Source of the DNA: Myxococcales bacterium
Lineage (GTDB): Bacteria > Myxococcota_A > UBA9160 > UBA4427
Assembly: GCA_012960035.1 (NCBI GenBank)
Contig: DUBZ01000124.1
Coordinates: forward strand, 144,591-208,590
Length of the DNA: 64,000 nt
Direction of reading: 5' to 3'
This document shows, one piece after another, positions 35,947 to 46,304 of the stretch. The notes under the pieces were generated by a model. It saw only the letters and a list, made by a program, of their open reading frames with translations. It had not been told where the DNA came from and did not search any database. Each line of letters begins with the position of its first letter. Position 1 is the first letter of the stretch. The position numbers were made by a program, and so were the translations under genes.

Positions 35947-37737
35947 CTACCTGCTCAAGAGCATCGACACAGCACTTTCGGTGCAGGGCAACTCGGGGTC
36001 GACCGGAAGCAGCAAGGTAAACCGAGCACCCCGGCCCTCCTCCGACTCAACGCGCAAATCGCCGCCGTGGTTGCGCACGATGTGATGCGAGATCGCAAGC
36101 CCCAGCCCCGTGCCGTCTCCCACCACCTTCGTGGTAAAGAAGGGGTCGAAGATTCGGGTGATGACGTCGCGAGGCACTCCGTAACCATTGTCTTCGATGC
36201 AGATCCAGATTTCGTGTTCGTGTTGCCAGGACGAAACTTGAACCCGTCCCGTGTCACCTGTGGCGTGGATGGCATTCACAAGCAAGTTCACCAACACCTG
36301 TACAATTTCCCCGGGCACACATGGAACCGGGATCAGTTCGTCGAACTGTTTTTCCACACGGATGTCATCACCAACCCGAGCACGCACGATCCTCAATGCG
36401 TCGCCGATCAAGGTATTGAGATCGGCCGATTCGACTGGGCCGGTTGTGCCTGAAGCAAAGCCTCGCACGTCGCGGACGATGGCATCGATCCGGTCGATCC
36501 CTTCGAGGCATTCGTCGAGCAACTCCTCGCGATCATTGACCAGCATCGAAAGTTTTTCCTGGGACGCACATTCACCAACCGCGTCATTGAGGGCTCCAAG
36601 ACGCATCCGAATGCCTTCGAGGTGACTTCGCATTTCATGGATCGGTTCGCGAATCTCGTCACTGATCCCGGCTGACAAGCCGCCGACGGTCGCAAGGCGA
36701 TCGGAAGCCACGAGACTTCCTCGCAGTTCCGACACTTCACGCAAGTCGCGAATCAATAGCGCCACACCACAGAAGGCACCCGACGGGTTGAATAGTTGGG
36801 TCAGTGAAATTTGAATTGGAGTCACGGCACCGCTGCACCCATGAAGTTCGCATTCAAAATTGCTTTCGAGCGTGCTCAGATCTTTCTCGAGTTCTGGAAC
36901 GAATCGTGAAAATTGACTGTTTAGAATCGCGCCAATGTCGGTGTCGACGAGACGTTGAAATGCGGCATTCGCAGAGCGGATTTCGCCGTTGAGTCGTAGC
37001 ATCACAACGCCATCATTCAGCGTGTCTAGAATTTGTTTCGCAAACGTACCTGGCGACATGAGCGCGTAGCCGTACCGGCGAAACTGAATCACGCTTCCGT
37101 ATGCGACGACGATGACGCAACTGCTCCCCATTGGGGGCATACGGATGCCCAATGCCGGAAGAACGACGTCGATGGTTGTTGCAACGGCGACCACGGCAAC
37201 GATGGCTGCGTACAACTTCCGCCAACCCTTTCGCTCGGTCTCGGATTGCGACTGAGGCAAGATCGAACCGCTGCAAACAAGCACGTAAGCGATCGGTGCG
37301 ATCAACGTCGCAAACAACACTGCGAACTTGGGTTCGAGTCCGAATGCGTATCCCCAAGCGACTGGCTCAACCGCGCCAAGGCCCCAGCCAATGGTCACGT
37401 GAAGCCCGACCGCCAGCGAACTTGCCGCGTAGGAGATCGGAAGCAAGCGTGCCGCCATCGGTCGCCTTGAACCGGCTAACTCTGCAAGGACATGAAGACA
37501 TGCGGGCCCCAGCAAAAGCAAGGCACCGCCTGTGGCGCGCACCCATAGCTCGGCCTGCGCGGCACTTGGCTGCATATTCGAAACCAACTCGCCGCCCGCC
37601 CACAAAGCGATCAGGGCTGGAACGAGCGCCATAAGCCGGTTGATTCGGAGCCCTGGGTCGCGGCTTACGATGGAGCAGGAAAGAATCACTGCAGCGAGGC
37701 AGGTCAAAACCTTCATGACGACGACAAATTCGATCAT
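35947..37737 (-). CDS. Membrane histidine kinase homologue with intact ATPase but Asp in place of the phosphoacceptor His
   Basis: A 596-residue protein with an N-terminal membrane region of about seven helices (1-225), a PAS domain (about 233-335), a dimerisation domain and a HATPase domain. The H-box, normally AAGIAHEINNP, reads SAGISDEIREP: codon 360 is GAC (36658-36660), so the His is Asp. The ATPase boxes are complete: N-box NLLVNAI (484-490), G1 DNGYG (516-520), F-box FDPFFTTK (531-538) and G2 GTGLGLAI (542-549). It should bind ATP but cannot autophosphorylate on the usual site. Its ATG overlaps the stop of the upstream sister kinase (ATGA), so the two are made together. Most likely it phosphorylates its partner in trans. 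Confidence 0.88.
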   Translation of the reverse strand: MIEFVVVMKVLTCLAAVILSCSIVSRDPGLRINRLMALVPALIALWAGGELVSNMQPSAAQAELWVRATGGALLLLGPACLHVLAELAGSRRPMAARLLPISYAASSLAVGLHVTIGWGLGAVEPVAWGYAFGLEPKFAVLFATLIAPIAYVLVCSGSILPQSQSETERKGWRKLYAAIVAVVAVATTIDVVLPALGIRMPPMGSSCVIVVAYGSVIQFRRYGYALMSPGTFAKQILDTLNDGVVMLRLNGEIRSANAAFQRLVDTDIGAILNSQFSRFVPELEKDLSTLESNFECELHGCSGAVTPIQISLTQLFNPSGAFCGVALLIRDLREVSELRGSLVASDRLATVGGLSAGISDEIREPIHEMRSHLEGIRMRLGALNDAVGECASQEKLSMLVNDREELLDECLEGIDRIDAIVRDVRGFASGTTGPVESADLNTLIGDALRIVRARVGDDIRVEKQFDELIPVPCVPGEIVQVLVNLLVNAIHATGDTGRVQVSSWQHEHEIWICIEDNGYGVPRDVITRIFDPFFTTKVVGDGTGLGLAISHHIVRNHGGDLRVESEEGRGARFTLLLPVDPELPCTESAVSMLLSR

Positions 37738-39539
37738 GCGTCGGTCACCGCATCAAAATCGCTTGAACCGCCGTTCGCCTTTCTCCTTTTCAAATCAACC
37801 GGGTTCGTTTGGTTAATGGGGAGAATGACTGAAACCTTCGCACCTTCACCGAGCTCAGATTCCATCTGAATGAAGCCCTTGTGCTGGCGGACGATTTGAT
37901 ATGCGACGCAATGATCGCGCGCCCCTTCTGTGTCCGTGCGGCAAGACACGGGCTCGAAGACCGCTTCGATTTCAGTTGGCGTGTACCCGCAACCATTGTC
38001 TTCGACAATAATCGTGACCTGGTCGTCCGCAGCAGACGTTTCAATGCGAATCGTGCCGCGTCCTTCGAGGGAGCGCGCCGCACCGAGAATCAAGTCAAGA
38101 AAGACCTGTCGAATTTCCTGTCCCGAACATTCAACGAGCGGGATCTCACCAAATTTTCGAACCACCGTCGCCCGAGCACGAAGTTGCGGCGTTGCGATCC
38201 GCACCACTTCTTCGAGAAGGTTGTTCAAGTCGGTGGTGTGCTGTCCGGTCGGCCCCATGTGTGAGAAGCCCCGAACGTCCTTCACGATACGCGCGACTCG
38301 GTCACAGCTTTGCAGCGATTGCCCAACCAGATGTTGAACGTCGTTAAGTGTTGCGGGGACCGTGTTCGCGGGGAGTTCGCGCGCGAGGATCTCCATGGTT
38401 TCGGCATCGTTCTTATGAAGGCTGTTCAGGTTGCTGCGGATATACGAAACCGGGTTATTGACTTCGTGGACGATCCCCGCGGCGAGTTCGCCAACCGCGG
38501 CCAGACGACCCGCAGCCAATAGCCTGCGGCGAAGCTTTGCCACCTCGCCCAGGTCACGGACGATGAGCACCGCGCCAAGTCGGGTCCCCTGTTCGTTGCG
38601 TAGATCCGATCGCGTCGCCGAAACCGGGATCGTGGTTCCATCTTCGCACCAGAAGCTTGTTTCGAATTCTTCGCCGTGCTCGGGAATCGCGCCGACGGGA
38701 AGGCCAAATCGTTCTTCGATCGACACGTCCTTGAGTTTGTTCGGCTCCGATTGCACAAGGCGTGCAAAGGAAGCGTTCACCGTTCGAATGCGTCCTTCTC
38801 GATTAACGAGCGCCACGCCGTCGGAAATGTTGTCGAGCATCCTGCGCGAAAAGTCACTCGGGAGCGGGATGTATTCGCCCATGCTCCCGGTGAGTACCCA
38901 CAAGATCCCGCCAAGCACCGTCACACTAAGAGCACCCAGGCGAGGCGCTGCGATTTCAAGAAGAGGCGCCATGACTTCGGTTACGGAGACCACTGAAAGC
39001 ATCAGCATTGTCATCAGTGCCAGCACGTGCCGCACGGGAGACGCCGCGTATTGCTTGAGTCGACCGTGCGTACGGTACGACGCGAAAGCGATCACCATGC
39101 AAACGACGACCGGCGCGAACCCCACGTAGTAAAAGGGGCCGAGCTTTGTCATCCACCCCCATTTTGTGAATGTCACCCCGGAGACGAAGGCCGGTGTAAA
39201 TACGCTGAGCGTCATGAGTGCGCCGACCCCGAGCCACAGCGGAGGAAGCACTCGCGCGTATCGATTGCGGAGTTCCCGACTCTGTTCGAGTAACAACTGA
39301 ACGGCGAGCGGAGCGATCGCCAGGACGGGCAAGGTTGAACCACGGGCGAGAGACAGCGCGATCGCTTCTCTGTTCAAAACCTGCGCAAGTAGGTCGCACA
39401 AAGCCCAGACACCAGCGCAGGCCACGATCGCGCCAGCGAACTGACGTCGCCGCGCCATCGGATCTCGCGCGATCACGGCGCTCGAAATCACGCACGCACC
39501 GATACAGGCGAGAAGGGAGATCAGGACGTAGGGCGGCAT
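37734..39539 (-). CDS. Membrane histidine kinase with phosphoacceptor His but degenerate ATPase domain
   Basis: A 601-residue paralogue of the downstream protein with the same plan: N-terminal multi-helix membrane region (about 1-220), PAS (about 228-330), HisKA and HATPase-like domain. The H-box AAGIVHEVNNPVSY is intact with His358 (38466-38468). The ATPase domain has decayed at key points: the N-box reads LDLILGAARSL, so the Mg-binding Asn is Gly486, and the glycine-rich G2 box is missing (GARDHCVAYQIV in its place). G1 DNGCG (514-518) remains. ATP use is therefore doubtful. It complements the defect of the adjacent kinase, whose start overlaps its stop. No response regulator is nearby. Confidence 0.88.
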   Translation of the reverse strand: MPPYVLISLLACIGACVISSAVIARDPMARRRQFAGAIVACAGVWALCDLLAQVLNREAIALSLARGSTLPVLAIAPLAVQLLLEQSRELRNRYARVLPPLWLGVGALMTLSVFTPAFVSGVTFTKWGWMTKLGPFYYVGFAPVVVCMVIAFASYRTHGRLKQYAASPVRHVLALMTMLMLSVVSVTEVMAPLLEIAAPRLGALSVTVLGGILWVLTGSMGEYIPLPSDFSRRMLDNISDGVALVNREGRIRTVNASFARLVQSEPNKLKDVSIEERFGLPVGAIPEHGEEFETSFWCEDGTTIPVSATRSDLRNEQGTRLGAVLIVRDLGEVAKLRRRLLAAGRLAAVGELAAGIVHEVNNPVSYIRSNLNSLHKNDAETMEILARELPANTVPATLNDVQHLVGQSLQSCDRVARIVKDVRGFSHMGPTGQHTTDLNNLLEEVVRIATPQLRARATVVRKFGEIPLVECSGQEIRQVFLDLILGAARSLEGRGTIRIETSAADDQVTIIVEDNGCGYTPTEIEAVFEPVSCRTDTEGARDHCVAYQIVRQHKGFIQMESELGEGAKVSVILPINQTNPVDLKRRKANGGSSDFDAVTDA

Positions 39540-40023
39540 AGTCGAAGAGGAACTCCTATGCCTCTTTATCGCCTGCCCCGAATCGAGCCTTAACGGAATG
39601 CGCCGTGGCGCTGCCGATTGGTCGCGAATTGTAAACTCACACGATCATTCGCGTCTCACGCAAGTTTACGCGTCTGCCTGAAGCCCGTACCGTCGCCGGT
39701 TCTCTGCCCGCCACCAACCGGCAACTTGGCTTCGATCCCCATTTCGGGAATTCAGTCCGGGATGCGTCCCCAATCTTCGTGAGGTCTGGATGTCCGTCTT
39801 TCAAGCGCTCGATCGCGGCGCGGCAACTTGAAGACTTTGAGGGAGCGCCGAGTTTTCGGGGGCTCTGGCACTCACGGGCTCTCTCCTGCTCCGTTCTCAT
39901 TCGTCATATCGAGACATGGCTGGATCGCGTGAAACCCCAAGGCGTGATGTGCCGAGTACGGGGGCGGAACCGTACAGGTCTTGACTCAGACGGGCAGAAT
40001 CATGCAGGAACCGCCTGCCGCAG
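39540..40023. other. Upstream region between the kinase pair and amt, no gene seen
   Basis: About 480 bp left of the NtrC-like site hold no convincing gene. A minus-strand frame at 39637-39900 has Arg-rich, low-quality coding sequence and no ribosome-binding site. The promoter of the kinase pair must lie here, but I see no clear match. Confidence 0.4.
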
Positions 40024-40040
40024 CGCACATCACGTGTGCA
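40024..40040. promoter_or_regulatory. NtrC-like enhancer site for amt-glnK
   Basis: cgcacatcacgtgtgca is a 17-bp dyad with GCAC and GTGCA arms, like the NtrC consensus TGCACC-N5-GGTGCA. It lies 107 bp upstream of the sigma-54 -24 box, a usual enhancer distance. Confidence 0.55.
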
Positions 40041-40146
40041 CAAAAGCTGGGCAGCGATGCGTGTCCGCCCAAGTGTTGATCAATGCGAAACACGGCTGTC
40101 CGCCCATAGGTAGCCGTTCAATTCTTTTTCGAGCCCGAATCAAAGT

Positions 40147-40162
40147 TGGCACAACCGTTGCT
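40147..40162 (+). promoter_or_regulatory. Sigma-54 promoter of amt-glnK
   Basis: TGGCAC-aaccg-TTGCT matches the sigma-54 consensus TGGCAC-N5-TTGC[AT] at every position, with the required 10 bp between GG and GC. Transcription should start near 40173, leaving a leader of about 145 nt before the amt ATG. Confidence 0.85.
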
Positions 40163-40316
40163 ATGTGAGCCATTGAAAGCGGGTTTGCAAAACGAAATGG
40201 CGCGAAGTGTTGCGAGAAACGAGGCACCCCTCAAAGCGCAAACCCGCGACGACGGACTCGTCAATCAACTCGATCACCAACTCGTCTATCACATTGAATA
40301 CGGAGAACGAAAAGAA

Positions 40317-41696
<1,380 letters not shown>

Positions 41697-41734
41697 AGAT
41701 TTTCTTCTATATGCTCGCTTGCGCGAGCAAGTGA

Positions 41735-42091
<357 letters not shown>

Positions 42092-42142
42092 AGCCGCGCC
42101 TTCCTACAACGTCACAAAAAGTGTTCCGCGAGACGAACAAGA

Positions 42143-42180
42143 AAGGCCGGCAGCGAATGCGCTGTCGGCCTTATTGTTTC
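42143..42180 (+). terminator. Rho-independent terminator of amt-glnK
   Basis: aaggccggcagcg (42143-42155) and cgctgtcggcctt (42160-42172) form a 13-bp stem with one G-T pair and an AATG loop, followed by ATTGTTTC. On the opposite strand the tail reads TTCTTGTT, so it can also serve the convergent methyltransferase. It shares gacgaacaagaaaggc with the etfQO terminator. Confidence 0.85.
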
Positions 42181-42215
42181 GTACGCCGAAGCTTCGACCC
42201 GAGTGAGCGAACCGC

Positions 42216-43628
42216 TTAGCCGGGGTCGGCGACTCGTTCGAGTAGGTACAACACCCGCTCCGATCCACGAATCGGAACCGCTTCGAGGGTTTTGTAGTAG
42301 ACACCAAACGCCGCATCGAAGCCTTCGCGTGTGTATCGGGGAAAAACATCTTCCCGGGTTGCCAAGAGTGTCTTCACCTTCGCGTCGCTTTTCGGAACGA
42401 ACTCGATCACGAGGTTCTTGGCGAGCCTTGCAAAGTATTCGGCAATCTTGCCGAGCGGCACGTTGTTCGAGATCGCGATGTGATGAATCAAGGCAAGCGC
42501 GAGCACGCAGTCGGCGTTGGCACGCGCGGCGAGGCTCGACCGCTCTTCGTGGGCCCAACCTTGAGAGGGGGACGGGTTCACAAGGTCGAGACGTAGCGGC
42601 AGCAGGGTCTGCAGTTTTTCTTTGCGCACGTTGCGGTAATTGCGCTCAACACAAGCCGGGTCGACATCGAACGAAAGGACCTGCGCTCCGACTTCGGCGG
42701 CGATGCGGCTGTACACGCCGGTATTTGCACCCAAGTCCCACACGACGCCAGGCTGCAAGCGTTCGAGATTCGCGCGAACGAGTTCTTGCTTGTGCGCGAG
42801 TGAGTCTTCTTCGTAAGAGTCGCCGCAGTAGTACTCCGCCCACTCGGTACCGGCCGGTTTCCAGTCAAGATTCCGCACGACGCCGCGGAGATCTTCAACC
42901 AAGTTTCCCAAGGCCGCGCGAGACAATACTTGTGCCTGGCTCCCCGAACCCTTGCTGCTTTCCGCAGCGGGGTCGCCCTTCCCTTCGTAGTTGCGCTGGT
43001 AACGGGCATGAACCCGCAAGTGCATGAACAACCCGCGCGAAAGCCACGTCTTCATCGGCAGCATTGAAACCGCGAGATCAAGGGGCACGCCATCGAGGTG
43101 CAGGCGAAGCAGATCGAGCAGCCGAACGTCTCGTCGACTCATCAATGCAAGGGGAGCCAGGAAGTGCTGGCAAAATTGCCGGTAGCCAACCCAGGCCATG
43201 CCTTCTTCGTAACGTGCGAAGGAAAGCGTATCGATCATGACGGGGCGGCCGTTCAAAAACTGGATGTTGTACGCGCTCGCATCCTTCAACGTCATGTCGT
43301 GGGCAAGCGCGAGTTTCTGCAAACGCAGCGTCAGAAGTGCCGCGTCGCGAAGTTCGCTGAAGCACCACTCGTACGGATACGAGATGAAGGGGACCTGTTC
43401 AGGGCGCAGGGTTTTGTAATGATCCGCGTCTGCGGCACCAACGGGCTCAACTTCTTCGTGCGAAACGAGCAGCTGCTTCGACGTCAGCACCTCGTAGAGA
43501 CCGGACGACATCAGCTGGTCGTAGTCAGCCGCATAGCTGCGCTTTACTTCGCGGTAGATTTGCCCGTCGCGTTCGTAAATAAAACCACTCGGATCGCGAA
43601 ACGAAGCACCCATGGCTCGATCAGACAT
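42216..43628 (-). CDS. Class I SAM-dependent methyltransferase, NoeA-like
   Basis: A 470-residue protein. The C-terminal half is a Rossmann methyltransferase: VVWDLGANTGVYSRIAAE (motif I, about 300-317) and VLSFDVDPACVERNYRNV, then DCVLALALIHHI. The N-terminal half has HDMTLKDASAYNIQFLNG, a kinase-like strand seen in NoeA-type methyltransferases that modify surface or signal oligosaccharides. ATG 43628 is favoured: GAGGACG precedes it and it overlaps the stop of the small upstream gene by 8 bp, so coupling is likely. The substrate is unknown. Confidence 0.82.
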   Translation of the reverse strand: MSDRAMGASFRDPSGFIYERDGQIYREVKRSYAADYDQLMSSGLYEVLTSKQLLVSHEEVEPVGAADADHYKTLRPEQVPFISYPYEWCFSELRDAALLTLRLQKLALAHDMTLKDASAYNIQFLNGRPVMIDTLSFARYEEGMAWVGYRQFCQHFLAPLALMSRRDVRLLDLLRLHLDGVPLDLAVSMLPMKTWLSRGLFMHLRVHARYQRNYEGKGDPAAESSKGSGSQAQVLSRAALGNLVEDLRGVVRNLDWKPAGTEWAEYYCGDSYEEDSLAHKQELVRANLERLQPGVVWDLGANTGVYSRIAAEVGAQVLSFDVDPACVERNYRNVRKEKLQTLLPLRLDLVNPSPSQGWAHEERSSLAARANADCVLALALIHHIAISNNVPLGKIAEYFARLAKNLVIEFVPKSDAKVKTLLATREDVFPRYTREGFDAAFGVYYKTLEAVPIRGSERVLYLLERVADPG

Positions 43629-43887
43629 CGTCCTCGTCTTCATCGTCGTCAAGGTCGGAAGAACTCGAGAACCCGAGGACGCTCTTGATCTTTGACCAGT
43701 AAATCCGGCTCGTCACGGCGATCCCCACGAACATTGCAATCAGCGCCTGAACCACAAAGCTGCCCGAACCCGGGTCGAGATATGCGAGGCGTGCCGGCAC
43801 ATCTGTCGCGGTTGCTAGCGCCGCGAGCGCAACGTCTGCGGTCCCGATCAAGACCATCAGAACCGTTAGAAACTGAAAGACGCGCAT
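43621..43887 (-). CDS. Small membrane protein with YLDPGSGS motif
   Basis: An 88-residue protein: a hydrophobic N-terminal helix or signal (MRVFQFLTVLMVLIGTADVALAAL), the motif LAYLDPGSGSFVVQ, a second helix (ALIAMFVGIAV), a short basic linker and a strongly acidic C-terminus (DLDDDEDEDDV). The D-P-G-[ST]-G-S motif followed by a helix recurs in small uncharacterised bacterial membrane proteins. GGAG lies 8 bp before the ATG. Its stop overlaps the methyltransferase start, implying a joint function, perhaps membrane recruitment. No enzymatic role can be assigned. Confidence 0.7.
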   Translation of the reverse strand: MRVFQFLTVLMVLIGTADVALAALATATDVPARLAYLDPGSGSFVVQALIAMFVGIAVTSRIYWSKIKSVLGFSSSSDLDDDEDEDDV

Positions 43888-44095
43888 AGGGTGACTCCCT
43901 GGATTGGGTTTGCGACGTCGATGCGCAGCCGCACAGATATCGCTACGCAGAGGGTCGTAAATTACCATAAATCCCATCGAGACGTGCGCTCACCGCGCAC
44001 CGCGACGAGGGAAACGAGAGGGGCCGGCAAGCAGAACCCGCCCCGATGTGACTTGGCCCGCAGGTCGTTAGACTTCGTCCGCGAAGGAGACGCAT

Positions 44096-45304
44096 TTGAA
44101 GAACCCGCAAAGCACCACCGCCCCCGATGCCATCAAAAAACAGGTTTGTGACTGGATCGATTCGCAACGCGACCTGCTTCTCGGCCTGTCCCACGGCATC
44201 CACGCAAACCCTGAACTCGCGTTCAAAGAAACCGGCGCTTGCAAGTTGTTGGTCGACGCGCTCAGTGATGCCGGCCTCGATGTGACGACCCCCGCTGGCG
44301 GCCTCGACACCGCTTTTTCGACGACGTTTGGAGCCAAGAGCGGTCCGTGCGTCGCACTGCTCGCGGAGTACGACGCATTGCCCGACATTGGCCACGCATG
44401 CGGGCACAACCTGATCGCCACCGCGTCGGTCGGTGCGGGGCTCGCGCTCGCAAGTCTTGCCGACGAACTCCCGGGCCAGGTTCGGGTCATGGGAACCCCC
44501 GCAGAAGAAGCAGGGGGCGGCAAAGAAATCATGATGCGCGCGGGTTGCTTCGAGGGGGTGTCGTGCGCGCTGATGGTTCACCCGGCCGGGTTCAACATCG
44601 GCGCCATGCCGTGCATTTGCAAAACCGACATCATCGTCACCTACCGAGGCCGCGCATCGCATGCCTCGGCCGCGCCCGAACGCGGCATCAACGCACTCGA
44701 CGCCCTTGTGAATGCGTATCAATCGGTTGCCGCGCTACGCCAACACATCCGCGGAGACGAGCGCATCCACGGCATCATCACCGACGGCGGTCAAGCCGCG
44801 AACATCGTGCCCGAAGTTGCGTCCGGCGTGTTCTTCGTGCGAAGCCCTTACCGCAAAGGACTCGAACGTTTGCGCAAGCGGGTCCAGGCTTGCTTTGAAG
44901 CGGGGGCACAAGCAACCGGCGCAGAGCTCGAGTTCGCATGGAGTGAAGTCGACTACCTCGACCTGCGCAGCAACCAACCTCTCGAAGAAGCCTTCCAGGC
45001 AAATGCAGAAAGCCTTGGGCGTGACTTCATCCCGCCCGAATCTATGGCACCGATGATGGCGGGCAGTACCGACATGGGAAACGTGAGCCACGAGTTCCCG
45101 TCGATCCACCCCATGATCGCCGCCGCGCCGATGAACGTGAGCATCCACAATCGCGCGTTCGCGGACTACGCCGGCGGCGAAATGGGAGACCTCGCAGCGC
45201 TTGATGGCGCAAAGTCCCTTGCCATGACGACCCTCGACTATCTGTACAGCGACGCGCTTCAAGGAAGAACCCAGAATGTTTTCGAGCACAGCGAATCGCG
45301 CTAA
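44096..45304 (+). CDS. M20 family amidohydrolase (AbgB/aminobenzoyl-glutamate hydrolase-like)
   Basis: A 402-residue zinc aminoacylase/amidohydrolase. It has LSHGIHANPELAFKE near the N-terminus, ALLAEYDALPDIGHACGHN (metal His/Asp and Cys-Gly-His-Asn), GTPAEEAGGGK with the catalytic Glu pair, and the dimerisation domain starting YRGRASHASAAPERG, then STDMGNVSHEFPSIHP with the last metal His. This is the M20D type acting on N-acyl amino acids or p-aminobenzoyl-glutamate-like amides. The start is TTG with GGAG 7 bp upstream. The next gene starts inside its 3' end (29-bp overlap). Confidence 0.9.
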   Translation: MKNPQSTTAPDAIKKQVCDWIDSQRDLLLGLSHGIHANPELAFKETGACKLLVDALSDAGLDVTTPAGGLDTAFSTTFGAKSGPCVALLAEYDALPDIGHACGHNLIATASVGAGLALASLADELPGQVRVMGTPAEEAGGGKEIMMRAGCFEGVSCALMVHPAGFNIGAMPCICKTDIIVTYRGRASHASAAPERGINALDALVNAYQSVAALRQHIRGDERIHGIITDGGQAANIVPEVASGVFFVRSPYRKGLERLRKRVQACFEAGAQATGAELEFAWSEVDYLDLRSNQPLEEAFQANAESLGRDFIPPESMAPMMAGSTDMGNVSHEFPSIHPMIAAAPMNVSIHNRAFADYAGGEMGDLAALDGAKSLAMTTLDYLYSDALQGRTQNVFEHSESR

Positions 45305-46268
45305 GCGGTTCGCCGCTGGCGTTACCCCGGGACGAACGATCGCCGCGCTGCTCATCGCGATCTTTTTTGGATGCGAAGAAGCACCCGCGGCCCCGAGCGT
45401 TGCCAACACAACCGCGCGTCCCATCTTTTGGCAGGTTGATGCGCCTGGGGTTGCCGGGCAAACCAATGCCGCACGCCTGTACTTGTTGGGCTCAATCCAC
45501 GTCGGACCGAAGGGAGGCTGGCAGCTTCCCGCTTCGATCATTGAACGGTTCGAAGCGTCAGAAGCCCTGATCGTCGAAGTCGACATGAGCGACCGCAGCG
45601 CGGCGGAGTCCCACGAAAACCTCGTGCTGGCCCACGGCCTCTTGCCCGCCGGCGAGTCGATCAAGAACCACGTGTCCGAAGCCACGTACGCAGCACTTAC
45701 GAGCTACGCCGACAAGCGAGGGCGTTCGCTCGCCAACCTAAACCCGTCGCAAGCCTGGATGATCGCAACCCTATTGCTCACGGCCGAACTCGAGCGACTT
45801 GGGTACCCGAGCGAGGCCGGAGTCGACTTGGACATGATCGCTCGGGCGCGCGAAGACCAAAGTGTCGTTGGCCTTGAAACGATGGAAGAGCAGCTCTCGA
45901 TGCTGAGTTCGATGTCGAAAGAGAACCAAGAATTAATGCTCAAAGACATGTTGCTTCAGATCGACGAAATCGAGACCTACTTCGAAGAGCTAAAAGAAGC
46001 TTGGCGCACCGGTGACGAAGCTCGACTCGAAGCGGTGCTCTTTGACGAACTCGAACGGACTCCCAAGCTTGCACCCTTTTATGAGCATGCGATCTACGGG
46101 AGAAACGAAACCATGTGCAAAAGCTTTCGCGAACACCTCGCCAAGGGCGGGACACGCTTTGGTGTTGTTGGCACTTACCACATCACGGGCGAACGCGGGA
46201 TCCCCGCCTGTCTGAAGCGCCACGGCTACACGGTGAAGCGCCTACTCGACACGCCCGCGTCGCGCTAA
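45276..46268 (+). CDS. TraB/GumN family exported protein
   Basis: A 330-residue protein of the TraB/GumN (Tiki-like) fold, thought to be metal-dependent proteases or ligases. Conserved elements are LYLLGSIHVGPKGGW with the first metal-site His, ALIVEVDMSD, VGLETMEEQLSML with the Glu, and the C-terminal FGVVGTYHITGERGI with the second His. The N-terminus has a hydrophobic export segment ending AIFFGCEEAPAA; the Cys could be a weak lipobox. It overlaps the amidohydrolase by 29 bp and is followed by the gamma carbonic anhydrase gene, so the three probably form one operon. Confidence 0.87.
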   Translation: MFSSTANRAKRFAAGVTPGRTIAALLIAIFFGCEEAPAAPSVANTTARPIFWQVDAPGVAGQTNAARLYLLGSIHVGPKGGWQLPASIIERFEASEALIVEVDMSDRSAAESHENLVLAHGLLPAGESIKNHVSEATYAALTSYADKRGRSLANLNPSQAWMIATLLLTAELERLGYPSEAGVDLDMIARAREDQSVVGLETMEEQLSMLSSMSKENQELMLKDMLLQIDEIETYFEELKEAWRTGDEARLEAVLFDELERTPKLAPFYEHAIYGRNETMCKSFREHLAKGGTRFGVVGTYHITGERGIPACLKRHGYTVKRLLDTPASR

Positions 46269-46304
46269 TACGCCGCCACCACAATCACATCACTCGGAGA
46301 TTTC

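Noticed and set aside
39637..39900. 87-codon minus-strand frame upstream of amt
   Set aside because: Arg/Ser-rich, without ribosome-binding site or recognisable motif, and it lies in a likely promoter region.
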